DNA of 64,000 nucleotides, from positions 1-64,000 of the forward strand of contig CACYWN010000004.1 of NCBI GenBank assembly GCA_902778105.1, read 5' to 3'. Positions 10,372 through 18,435 of this stretch are shown piece by piece. The first letter of the stretch is position 1; the number at the start of each line of letters is the position of its first letter. Source of the DNA: an uncultured Bacteroidia bacterium. GTDB taxonomy: Bacteria; Bacteroidota; Bacteroidia; Bacteroidales; UBA932. The position numbers were made by a program, and so were the translations under genes. Below the pieces are notes generated by a model. It saw nothing but the letters and a program-made list of their open reading frames with translations. It made no database searches and was not told the origin of the DNA.

Positions 10372-12216
10372 CTAATCCTTTTTGACGCGGGACATCAGGT
10401 TCGCCTCTTTCATCCGCCGCTCCAGGTCTTCCCGTTTCACTTCCCGGTTGAGGTACTTCTCCACCATCAGCGAGGCCATGGGGGCTGCATAGGTGGCACC
10501 GAAACCGCCGTTCTCCACGTAGGCGGCGATGGCGATCCTGGGGTTGTCCATCGGGGCGAAGCAGATGAAGCAGGAGTTGTCGGCGCCGCGCGGGTTCTGG
10601 GCCGTGCCGGTCTTTCCGCAGATGTCCAGACCGTCCACGTGGGCGACCCAGGCGGTACCGCCCATGCCCGCTCCGGAGTTGACCGCCCGCCACATGCCCT
10701 TGATCACCTTCGGAAAGTGCTCCAGGGAAACCTTGGTATACTGCTTTTCATAAAACTTCGGATCGATCTCCACGCCCTCGGAAGCCTTCACGATGTGCGG
10801 GATATAGTAGAATCCCCGGTTGGCGACGGTGGCGCAGAAGTTCGCGAGGTGCATCGGTGTCGCCAGGATCTCGCCCTGGCCGATGGACAGGGAGATGACG
10901 GTGGTGGAGTTCCACCGGCCCTTGCCGTACGCCCGGTTATAGGTTTTGGACGTCGGGATGCTGCCGCTCAGCTCGTTCGGGAAGTCGGATCCCAGTTTGG
11001 TGCCGAATCCGAAGCTCGTGACCATGTCATGCCAGTGGTCTATCGCTTCGCCATAATCTCCGTTGAATTTCCGGTTGTCCAGGATGTTCTTGAGCACGTA
11101 GCAGTAGTAGGCGTTGCAGGACATCATGATGGACTCCTCCATGTTGATGGGGGATTTATGTCCGTGGCATCCCAGCCTGTGTCCGGCTCCGAAGTGGTAG
11201 CCGTGGCTGCAGGGGTACATCATTTCCGGCCGCAGCACACCCTCTTCCAGGCCGATCAGTCCGTTCACGAGCTTGAAGACCGAGCCCGGAGGATAGGAGG
11301 CCTGGACGGCGCGGTTGTACATCGGCCGGTAAGGGTCCTTGGCGATTTCCCCGTAATGCTTGCCGATGTCGGCCAGCTGGGAGACGTCGATACCGGGGGA
11401 GGACACCAGGGCGAGGATCTCGCCCGTGCCCGGTTCGATGGCGACGATGGCGCCCACCTTGTTCTTCATCAGTTCCTGCCCGTATTGCTGGAGTTCCGCG
11501 TCGATGGTGGTGACGATGTCGTGCCCCGGAACGGCTTCCTTGTCGAACTCGCCGTCCTTGTAGGGCTGTTCGATCTGGTTGTGGGAATTGCGGAGGAAGA
11601 TGTGGTAACCTTTCTCGCCGCGGAGGTCCGCCTCACGGGCGGCCTCGATACCGGTCATGCCCGCATAGTCTCCGGAGCGGTATTCACCCGGGTGCTTGTC
11701 GATGTAGTTCTGGTTAACCTCGGAGACATATCCCAGGAGGTTGCCGCCGGCGTTGATGGGATAGTCGCGGATGCTGCGCACCTGTCCCTTGAAACCCGGG
11801 AAGCGGTACTGGACCTCGGCGAACCGGTTGTAGGTCTCGGCCGGCACCTGCTTGAGCATCGTCACGCTCTGGAAACCGATTTTCCGGCGGTTGCGGTGGT
11901 ATTCCTCCATTTTCCCGCGGAGGAATTCCGGGGTAACGTCCAGTACGGCGGCCAGGGCCAGGGTGTCGAACGCTTCCACTTCCCGCGGGCTTACGAGGAT
12001 GTCGTAGGCCACCTTGTTGCCCACCAGGATTTCTCCGTTCCGGTCGTAGATGACCCCGCGGGTAGGGTAGATGATCTCCCGCACCGTCGTATTGTTGTCG
12101 GCGTCGATCTTGTAATGGTCATCCAGCACCTGGATGGAGAAAATCTTCCCCAGGAGGAGGACCGTCGCCACCCCCAGTCCGACAAGCAGGCGGATATGTC
12201 GGCGGTCGGTATTCAT
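10372..12216 (-). CDS. mrdA: Penicillin-binding protein 2 (elongation transpeptidase)
   Basis: A 614-residue class B PBP that cross-links peptidoglycan in the elongasome. I chose the ATG at 12216, which overlaps the mreD stop (ATGA) and begins with a short basic tail and a membrane anchor (LLVGLGVATVLLLGKIFSI). The pedestal domain follows (IIYPTRGVIYDRNGEILV). The transpeptidase motifs are SVFK with Ser312, SCN in MMSCNAYYCY, and KTG in ICGKTGTAQNP. A Cys/His-rich stretch (CSHGYHFGAGHRLGCHGH) before the SxN motif could hold zinc, as reported for E. coli PBP2. It is the partner of RodA encoded next. Confidence 0.96.
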   Translation of the reverse strand: MNTDRRHIRLLVGLGVATVLLLGKIFSIQVLDDHYKIDADNNTTVREIIYPTRGVIYDRNGEILVGNKVAYDILVSPREVEAFDTLALAAVLDVTPEFLRGKMEEYHRNRRKIGFQSVTMLKQVPAETYNRFAEVQYRFPGFKGQVRSIRDYPINAGGNLLGYVSEVNQNYIDKHPGEYRSGDYAGMTGIEAAREADLRGEKGYHIFLRNSHNQIEQPYKDGEFDKEAVPGHDIVTTIDAELQQYGQELMKNKVGAIVAIEPGTGEILALVSSPGIDVSQLADIGKHYGEIAKDPYRPMYNRAVQASYPPGSVFKLVNGLIGLEEGVLRPEMMYPCSHGYHFGAGHRLGCHGHKSPINMEESIMMSCNAYYCYVLKNILDNRKFNGDYGEAIDHWHDMVTSFGFGTKLGSDFPNELSGSIPTSKTYNRAYGKGRWNSTTVISLSIGQGEILATPMHLANFCATVANRGFYYIPHIVKASEGVEIDPKFYEKQYTKVSLEHFPKVIKGMWRAVNSGAGMGGTAWVAHVDGLDICGKTGTAQNPRGADNSCFICFAPMDNPRIAIAAYVENGGFGATYAAPMASLMVEKYLNREVKREDLERRMKEANLMSRVKKD

Positions 12217-12725
12217 TTTCGGGTATCGGGGGCCAGGATGTCGACGACAAGCAGGGAGACCACGATCCCGGTAAGCAGCGAAACGCCGAAGCGGATGGCG
12301 TTGAACTGGAAGCTGCGGGTGCCCGCACCGTCCGCCCAGATATAGATGAGGAGGAAGAGGGCCTGGACCAGGAAAATGGAGAGCGTCACTTTGCCGAAGC
12401 CGTTCTTGCGGAGGGAGAAATCCTCCTTCCGGGCGAACAGTTCCCCGCCGAAAATCAGGCGGATGACTTCCTTCCGGACAAAGGCGACCGGAACGAGCGC
12501 CAGGACATTGAGCCCGAGAACCCCTTCGGAGAGCAGGTCCACCGAGAGGCCTGTGACGAACGCGATGATGAGGGCCCAGAAGGTGGGCACCCGGAGCGGA
12601 AGGCACAGCACCATCACCGGAAGGATGGAGAGCATCAGGTAGGGCGACAGGTTGAAATAGTTGCAGATCAACATCTGGACGACGGCCAGCAGGACGTACA
12701 CCAGGACGAAACCGGTCTTTCTCAT
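12213..12725 (-). CDS. mreD: MreD, rod-shape membrane protein
   Basis: A 170-residue hydrophobic protein with about five or six membrane helices (FVLVYVLLAVVQMLICNYF, YLMLSILPVMVLCLPL, FWALIIAFVTGLSVDLL, then a C-terminal LLTGIVVSLLVVDIL). Position and topology identify it as MreD, which bridges MreC to the PBP2-RodA pair. Its start overlaps the mreC stop and its stop overlaps the mrdA start, both as ATGA, so translation is probably coupled. Confidence 0.93.
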   Translation of the reverse strand: MRKTGFVLVYVLLAVVQMLICNYFNLSPYLMLSILPVMVLCLPLRVPTFWALIIAFVTGLSVDLLSEGVLGLNVLALVPVAFVRKEVIRLIFGGELFARKEDFSLRKNGFGKVTLSIFLVQALFLLIYIWADGAGTRSFQFNAIRFGVSLLTGIVVSLLVVDILAPDTRK

Positions 12726-13540
12726 AGGTTGAAGTCCTCCACTTCTTCAAAGGCCGTGTTGTGCACGACGGTCACATAGCGGATCGCCGTGAAATCCTGG
12801 AACAGGTCCACTCTGATCTCGTTCGTGGCCCCGTTGATGACGCGGGCTTCGCCGGCGATTCCCAGCGGGATGTCCGGCGGGAACATCAGGGAATGGCCGC
12901 TGGTGTACACGGTGTCTCCGACCGCATACTTGTACTGGAGCGGAACCTCCTGGAGGACAGCCCCGTTGGACTTGACACCATCCCAGACCAGCAGACCGGT
13001 CGCACCCTCGTCGCCGAGGCGTCCGCTGATGGAGATATCGCTGTTCTGGAAGGAGAAGGCGTAGGAATAGTGGGCGCTGACCGCGTCCACGATGCCGACG
13101 ACGCCGCTGCGGGTGATGATGCCGGATTTCTCCTGGATCCCGTCCTCGTAGCCCTTGTTCAGGATGATGTAGTTGTGCTGCTTGTTGCGGCTGATCTTGA
13201 TCACCTCGGCCGGGATGTAGTCGAAGCCGCGAATCTGCCCCCTGGCCACTCCCATCGAGTCGGCCCGCTGGGCATGGGCGAGGGTCCGGTAGGAATCCAG
13301 TTCCTCCCGGAGTTCGAAGTTCTCGCGGGCGAGGTCCTCGTTGATGCGCCTGAGGTTGAAATAGTTTGCGACAGCCTGGGTGCTGCCCCAGACGGTTCCC
13401 ATCACCCCGTGTGCAGCGCGGGCGATCCAGATCTGCTGGAGGTCGGCGTTGCGGGAGAGCATCTGCAGAGCAGCAACCTCCATGAGAATGAAGATTGCTG
13501 CATTGATGATCCGGGGGAGGAACGTCCGCTCTTTCGCCAT
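12722..13540 (-). CDS. mreC: MreC, rod-shape scaffold protein
   Basis: A 272-residue bitopic protein. One N-terminal membrane helix (IINAAIFILMEVAALQML) is followed by a coiled-coil stretch (residues about 62-95, RRINEDLARENFELREELDSY). The periplasmic beta-domain follows (IILNKGYEDGIQEKSGIITRSGVVGIV, then GDTVYTSGHSLMFPPDIPLGIAG). It organises PBP2 and RodA along the cell. It starts one base after the mreB stop. Confidence 0.95.
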   Translation of the reverse strand: MAKERTFLPRIINAAIFILMEVAALQMLSRNADLQQIWIARAAHGVMGTVWGSTQAVANYFNLRRINEDLARENFELREELDSYRTLAHAQRADSMGVARGQIRGFDYIPAEVIKISRNKQHNYIILNKGYEDGIQEKSGIITRSGVVGIVDAVSAHYSYAFSFQNSDISISGRLGDEGATGLLVWDGVKSNGAVLQEVPLQYKYAVGDTVYTSGHSLMFPPDIPLGIAGEARVINGATNEIRVDLFQDFTAIRYVTVVHNTAFEEVEDFNL

Positions 13541-13541
13541 A

Positions 13542-14564
13542 CTACCGCATCAGGAAGGAGTAATTGTCCGTGTTCTTGAGGGCGATGCAGGTGCCGCGGG
13601 CCACCGCGCGGAGCGGGTCCTCGGCCACATGGAACGGGATGTTGACTTTCTCGGTGAGCCGCTTGTCCAAACCGCGGAGAAGGGCGCCGCCGCCGCTGAG
13701 GAAGATGCCGTTCTCCACGATGTCGGAGTAGAGTTCCGGCGGAGTCTGCTCCAGGACCTGCTGGATGGAAGTCTCCAGGCGGGCGATGGACTTGTCCAGG
13801 CAGTGGGCGATCTCCTGGTAGGGGATGAGAGCCTCGACCGGGTGGCCGGTCATAAGGTTCGGACCGCGTACGAGGAAGGGCTCGGGTTCGGCATCCAGTT
13901 CGGGCAGGACGGCGCCGACGGCGATCTTGATCTTCTCCGCCGTGGTTTCACCCACGCGGATGACGTGCTGCTGGCGCAGGTAGTTCTGGATGTCGGCGGT
14001 GAAAACGTCACCGGCCACGCGGATGGAGTCCTGCTGGACGATACCGCCCAGGGAGATGACGGCGATTTCGGTGGTGCCGCCTCCGATGTCGACGACCATG
14101 TTGCCCTTCGGCGCCTCGACGTCAAGGCCGATACCGAGGGCGGCGGCCATGGGCTCGAAGATCAGGTAGACGTCCCGTCCGCCGGCGTGCTCGGAGGAGT
14201 CACGGACGGCGCGGATTTCCACTTCCGTGGATCCGCAGGGGATGCCCACGACGAGTTTGAGGTTCGGGGCGAAAAGGCTGCGGTGACGGGAGTTGACCTG
14301 GCGGATGAAACCGCGGATCATCATCTCGGCCGCGTTGAAGTCGGCGATTACGCCGTCGCGCAGCGGACGGACGGTGCGGATGCCGGGATTGGTCTTTTCG
14401 TGCATCAGCTTGGCCTTCTGGCCGAGGGCGATGCATTTGTTGGAAGTATTGTCGATGGCGACAATCGACGGCTCGTCCAGCACGATCTGGTCATTCTGGA
14501 AAATGACGGTATTGGCCGTGCCTAGATCTATAGCGAGCTCCTGGTTGAGGAAACGGAATGCCAT
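13542..14564 (-). CDS. mreB: MreB, actin-like rod-shape protein
   Basis: A 340-residue actin-family ATPase that positions elongation machinery. It shows the phosphate-1 motif (AIDLGTANTVIF), LKLVVGIPCGSTEVE, the phosphate-2 motif (VVDIGGGTTEIAVISLGG), and the adenosine motif with the ENGIFLSGGGALLRGLD block. Length is typical. It is the first gene of the mreB-mreC-mreD-mrdA-rodA operon, and a -7 element sits 35 bases upstream. Confidence 0.98.
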   Translation of the reverse strand: MAFRFLNQELAIDLGTANTVIFQNDQIVLDEPSIVAIDNTSNKCIALGQKAKLMHEKTNPGIRTVRPLRDGVIADFNAAEMMIRGFIRQVNSRHRSLFAPNLKLVVGIPCGSTEVEIRAVRDSSEHAGGRDVYLIFEPMAAALGIGLDVEAPKGNMVVDIGGGTTEIAVISLGGIVQQDSIRVAGDVFTADIQNYLRQQHVIRVGETTAEKIKIAVGAVLPELDAEPEPFLVRGPNLMTGHPVEALIPYQEIAHCLDKSIARLETSIQQVLEQTPPELYSDIVENGIFLSGGGALLRGLDKRLTEKVNIPFHVAEDPLRAVARGTCIALKNTDNYSFLMR

Positions 14565-14598
14565 GCTGTTTTTCTTTAATCGTAAATGAATAAGTGTT

Positions 14599-14606
14599 CA
14601 AAATTA
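14599..14606 (-). promoter_or_regulatory. -7 element for mreB operon (TAATTTTG)
   Basis: On the minus strand TAATTTTG matches TAnnTTTG, 35 bases before the mreB ATG, in the short AT-rich gap between mreB and ispD. No clear -33 element is found. Confidence 0.5.
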
Positions 14607-14644
14607 CAAAAAAAATCTTACATTCGCATAAAGAATCTGTCCTT

Positions 14645-15343
14645 ATGACCAGAAAAAAATACCTTGTCGTCACGGCCGGCGGCAGCGGCACCAGGATGGG
14701 CTCCGACCTGCCCAAACAGTTCCTTCCGCTTGGGGGGCGCGCCGTCCTGCGGATGACCATCGAGCAGTTCGTGGAGGCCTGCCCGGACATCCATGTCCTG
14801 ACCGTCCTTCCGGAGGCCCACATCTCCTGGTGGCGGAGGTATTGCCAGGAACACGGCTTCAATTGCCCCCAGCGGCTGGTCAAAGGTGGTTTCACCCGTT
14901 TCCACTCCGTCAAGAACGCCCTTGCTTACGTCCCGGACGGCGAGCTGGTCGCCGTCCACGACGGCGTTCGTCCGCTCGTAAGCGTCCGGCTGATCCGGGA
15001 AATGTTCGACCGGATGGAAACGGCGCGCGCCCTCATCCCCGTCGTTCCGACCGTGGATACCCTGAAGGTCCTGGAGAAGGGTCCGGAAGGGGAACTCCGG
15101 GAAACGGACGAACGGGTGGACCGTTCCCGCATCTACGGGGCCCAGACCCCCCAGATCTTCCGGTCGGAGGACCTCAAGGCGGCGTACGGACAGGGATTTG
15201 ACCTGGCTTTCACGGACGATGCGTCCGTCGCAGCCGGATACGGAATTCCGCTCTCCTTCATTCCGGGAGAGCGGACCAATCTGAAACTGACGACGAAGGA
15301 GGACCTGCTCCTCGCCGAAGCTATTCTTCGGATTTCCGGCTGA
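14645..15343 (+). CDS. ispD: IspD, 2-C-methyl-D-erythritol 4-phosphate cytidylyltransferase
   Basis: A 232-residue CTP-dependent cytidylyltransferase of the non-mevalonate isoprenoid pathway. Motifs are the nucleotide loop AGGSGTRMGSDLPKQFLPLGG, HDGVRPLVS, and DDASVA near the C-terminus. I started at the ATG at 14645; the upstream in-frame extension is Lys-rich and lies in the probable promoter. TarI-type ribitol-5-phosphate cytidylyltransferase is a close relative, but no teichoic-acid genes are near. Its 3' end overlaps the converging Lrp-family gene by 23 bases. Confidence 0.88.
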   Translation: MTRKKYLVVTAGGSGTRMGSDLPKQFLPLGGRAVLRMTIEQFVEACPDIHVLTVLPEAHISWWRRYCQEHGFNCPQRLVKGGFTRFHSVKNALAYVPDGELVAVHDGVRPLVSVRLIREMFDRMETARALIPVVPTVDTLKVLEKGPEGELRETDERVDRSRIYGAQTPQIFRSEDLKAAYGQGFDLAFTDDASVAAGYGIPLSFIPGERTNLKLTTKEDLLLAEAILRISG

Positions 15344-15830
15344 GGCCGGTATAGGTCGTCGACTTGAACTCCTTCACCCACACCTGGCGCTCGATGGGCT
15401 CGTCCAGGGAGATCATCGTGTCCGTGGACTGGATGTAGGGGATCTTCTGGATGGTGTTCAGCAGCACCTCCATCAGGTGGTCGTTGTCCAGGCAGTAGAC
15501 CTTCGCGAGGATGGCGAACCGGCCGGTGACGAAATGGCATTCGACGATCTCCGGAATCTTCTTCAGCTGGGCGATGACTTCGGGATAGCGGGTCGATTCC
15601 GAAAGGGAGATGCTGATGAAGGCGCAGACGTTGAGACCGAGGGCCTGCGGCTTGACGAGCAGGCGGGAACCGGTAATGACGCCGTTGGCTTCCAAGCGCT
15701 TGACCCGCTGGTGGATGGCAGCGCCGGAAACGCCGCATTCGCGGGCGATCTCAAGGAACGGCATCCGCGCATTCTTCACCAGGAAGGAGAGGATTTTCTG
15801 GTCGATCTGGTCGATGTGATAAGTAGCCAT
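15321..15830 (-). CDS. Lrp/AsnC-family transcriptional regulator
   Basis: A 169-residue regulator. The N-terminal winged helix-turn-helix (IDQKILSFLVKNARMPFLEIARECGVSGAAIHQRVKRLEANGVI) is followed by the ligand-binding RAM domain (VCAFISISLSES, VVECHFVTGRFAILAKVYC-like strands). These proteins form octamers and sense amino acids. A -7 element TACTTTTG lies at 15874-15867, about 37 bases before the ATG. No target can be inferred from the neighbours, ispD and topA. Confidence 0.93.
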   Translation of the reverse strand: MATYHIDQIDQKILSFLVKNARMPFLEIARECGVSGAAIHQRVKRLEANGVITGSRLLVKPQALGLNVCAFISISLSESTRYPEVIAQLKKIPEIVECHFVTGRFAILAKVYCLDNDHLMEVLLNTIQKIPYIQSTDTMISLDEPIERQVWVKEFKSTTYTGLSRKSEE

Positions 15831-15866
15831 GGCGATAAAAGGATTACTGTTTTAAACTAACCACCA

Positions 15867-15874
15867 CAAAAGTA
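15867..15874 (-). promoter_or_regulatory. -7 element of the Lrp-family gene (TACTTTTG)
   Basis: On the minus strand TACTTTTG fits TAnnTTTG within an AT-rich stretch upstream of the regulator start. Confidence 0.5.
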
Positions 15875-15932
15875 AAAAATTTTTCAAATAGTTGTTCTTT
15901 TTATCCCCGAAAAATTTACATTTTACAAAAAA

Positions 15933-15952
15933 ACGGCGCCGGAAAGCGCCGT
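15933..15952 (-). terminator. Terminator of topA
   Basis: A 7-bp GC-rich stem (15933-15939 with 15946-15952) is followed on the minus strand by a run of T. It lies about 40 bases after the topA stop codon. Confidence 0.85.
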
Positions 15953-15989
15953 ATTATAATGTCAAAAAAGGAAGAAAGGCTTCTTGCTT

Positions 15990-18302
15990 TTACTTTTTGA
16001 ACCGTTTCCGGCCTTTCGACGTCGGATCGGAGGAGGAGATAATCGACTGGCAATCAGCCTCCGTAAGCGAGGCGACGTCCGTTCCTTTCGGAATCCGGTA
16101 ATTGTTTCCATCCGCTTTCAGATACGGACCGTAACGTCCGTTGATAATCTGGATGGTTCCCCACTCCCGGAGGACCGGATTGGCGGCAGGGGCTCCGGAG
16201 GAGCTTTCGCTGAGGAGGGCGACGCATTCTTCCAGGGTGACTTTCAGCGGGTCGACTCCGCGGGGCAGCTTGACGTTGCGCTCCCCGTATTTGAGGTAGG
16301 GGCCGAACCGGCCCTTGGTCGCAATGACCGGGATGCCCTCATGCTCGCCGACGGTACGGGGCAGTTCAAACAGCTTCAAGGCCTCTTCGAGGGTGAGGGT
16401 CTCGATCAGCTGTCCCTTCCCCAGGGAGGCGAACTGGCGGTTTTCCCCCTCTCCTTTCTGGACATAGGCGCCGAACTTGCCGAAGGCGGCAACGACTTTC
16501 TGCCCGTCGGGGGCGGTCCCCAACTCACGGCTCACATGGGTGTACTCGCGGTTGGAGAGGACCTCTTCCACCTGCTTGTGGAAAGGAGCGTAGAATTCGG
16601 CGATGGTTGCATTCCAGACCTTTTCCCCTTCGGCGATCTCGTCGAAGTCCTTTTCCACGTTGGCCGTGAAATCGTAGTCCATGATGGTCCCGAAATTCTT
16701 GACCAGGTAGTCCGAAACGATGATGCCGATTTCCTGGGGGAGGAGCTTTCCGCGTTCCGCACCGACGGTTTCGGTCCGGTTTCTCTGTGTGATGGCTCCA
16801 TCCTTGAGGTGGAGGTCGGTTACCGGCATCTTCTCGCCCTCTTTGTCGCCCTTGACCACATAGCCGCGGGCCGTGGTGAGGGTGCCGATGATGGTCGCGT
16901 AGGTGGACGGCCGGCCGATTTCCAGCTCTTCCAGTTTCTTGACGAGGGTTGCTTCGGAATAACGGGGAGGGGCGGCGGTGTATTTGCACTGCGCGGTGAC
17001 GCCCTTTTCCGTCATCCGGTCACCGACGTGGAGTTCGGGCAGGACGACCTCGCCCTCTTCGGGCTCATCGTCGTCCCGGCCTTCCAGGTAAACCTTCATG
17101 AAACCGTCGAACAGCATCTCGGTGGCCTGGATGCCGTACCGTTCGGCCCGCTTGTCGGAGGCGACCCGGATGGAGGTGTTCATCACGCGGGACTCGCTCA
17201 TCTGCGAGGCGACGGTCCGCTTCCAGATGAGTTCGTACAGTTTCTTCTCCTGGGCCGTTCCTTCGATGGCCGTGTTCTCGATATAGGTCGGGCGGATGGC
17301 TTCGTGGGCCTCCTGGGCTCCCTTGGCCTTGGTCCGGTACTGGCGGGGATGGGAATAGGCATTGCCGAAGTTGTCCAGGATGAATTTTTTCGCCGTTCCC
17401 AGGGCGAGGGAGGACAGGTTCGTCGAGTCGGTACGCATGTAGGTGATGAGACCGCGTTCATACAGGCCCTGCGCAATGCGCATCGTCGTGGAAACGGGGA
17501 AGTGGAGTTTCCGGGACGCTTCCTGCTGAAGGGTCGACGTCGTGAACGGGGCGGCCGGGAACCGGGAGGCCTCCTTCTTTTCCAGGGAGTCGATGCGGTA
17601 GGATGCGTCGATACTGTCTTCCAGGAACTTACGGGCCTGCTCCATCGACCCGAACCGGGTGTCCAGGAGCGCCTTCACCTTGACGGATGCGGGCGTCCCT
17701 TCCGGATGGAAGAGGGCTTCTACCTTATAATAGGGCTCGCTGTGGAACGCCATGATTTCCTTTTCGCGGTCCACGACGAGGCGGAGGGCGACGCTTTGCA
17801 CGCGGCCGGCGGAGAGTTTAGGCTGGATCTTGCGCCACAGGACCGGGGACAGTTCGAAACCGACGAGACGGTCCAGGACGCGGCGCGCCTGCTGGGCGTC
17901 CACGAGATTCCGGTCGATGTCCCGCGGGTGTTTGATGGCCTCCAGGATCGCGTCCTTCGTGATCTCGTGGAAGACGATCCGGCGGGTCTTGGCGGGGTCG
18001 AGGCCCAGGGTTTCGGACAGGTGCCAGGAGATGGCCTCTCCCTCCCGGTCCTCATCGGAGGCGAGCCAGACGGTCTGAGCCGAATCGGCGCGTTTCCTGA
18101 GGTCCGCCACAACCTTTTTCTTATCGGCCGGAACGACGTATTCGGGTTGGAAACCATGCTCCACGTCCACGCTGAGTTTCTTCTCCTGCAGGTCGCGGAT
18201 ATGTCCGATGCTGGCTTTGACGAGATAATCGTTTCCCAGGAACTTCTGGATGGTCTTCACCTTGCCGGGAGACTCTACGATCACTAAGTTTTTTCCCTCC
18301 AT
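15990..18302 (-). CDS. topA: DNA topoisomerase I (type IA)
   Basis: A 770-residue enzyme that relaxes negative supercoils. The Toprim domain (residues about 1-120) carries VIVESPGK and LASDEDREGEAISWHL. The active-site Tyr is Tyr288 in ITYMRTDSTNLS. The C-terminal part carries repeated modules (KFGAYVQKGEG, RFGPYLKYGERNVKLP, RYGPYLKADGNNYRIP) that replace zinc fingers in many Bacteroidetes TopA proteins, and the protein ends with a basic Lys/Arg tail. It is a single gene with its own terminator. Confidence 0.97.
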   Translation of the reverse strand: MEGKNLVIVESPGKVKTIQKFLGNDYLVKASIGHIRDLQEKKLSVDVEHGFQPEYVVPADKKKVVADLRKRADSAQTVWLASDEDREGEAISWHLSETLGLDPAKTRRIVFHEITKDAILEAIKHPRDIDRNLVDAQQARRVLDRLVGFELSPVLWRKIQPKLSAGRVQSVALRLVVDREKEIMAFHSEPYYKVEALFHPEGTPASVKVKALLDTRFGSMEQARKFLEDSIDASYRIDSLEKKEASRFPAAPFTTSTLQQEASRKLHFPVSTTMRIAQGLYERGLITYMRTDSTNLSSLALGTAKKFILDNFGNAYSHPRQYRTKAKGAQEAHEAIRPTYIENTAIEGTAQEKKLYELIWKRTVASQMSESRVMNTSIRVASDKRAERYGIQATEMLFDGFMKVYLEGRDDDEPEEGEVVLPELHVGDRMTEKGVTAQCKYTAAPPRYSEATLVKKLEELEIGRPSTYATIIGTLTTARGYVVKGDKEGEKMPVTDLHLKDGAITQRNRTETVGAERGKLLPQEIGIIVSDYLVKNFGTIMDYDFTANVEKDFDEIAEGEKVWNATIAEFYAPFHKQVEEVLSNREYTHVSRELGTAPDGQKVVAAFGKFGAYVQKGEGENRQFASLGKGQLIETLTLEEALKLFELPRTVGEHEGIPVIATKGRFGPYLKYGERNVKLPRGVDPLKVTLEECVALLSESSSGAPAANPVLREWGTIQIINGRYGPYLKADGNNYRIPKGTDVASLTEADCQSIISSSDPTSKGRKRFKK

Positions 18303-18435
18303 AATCTTTCTCTTTGCCTAAATTTTCTGCAAAGTAAACGAGATTTCGGGCAATTATCCAAATTTTCTGATTAAATTTGTAATTCGGATATTCCGCCAAG
18401 ACCTATGGTCTTGTACACAGATTAATTTTTTTGGA

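Noticed and set aside
15984..18287. 767-codon open frame opposite topA
   Set aside because: An antisense shadow caused by high GC at third codon positions; topA has complete motifs and its own promoter side and terminator.
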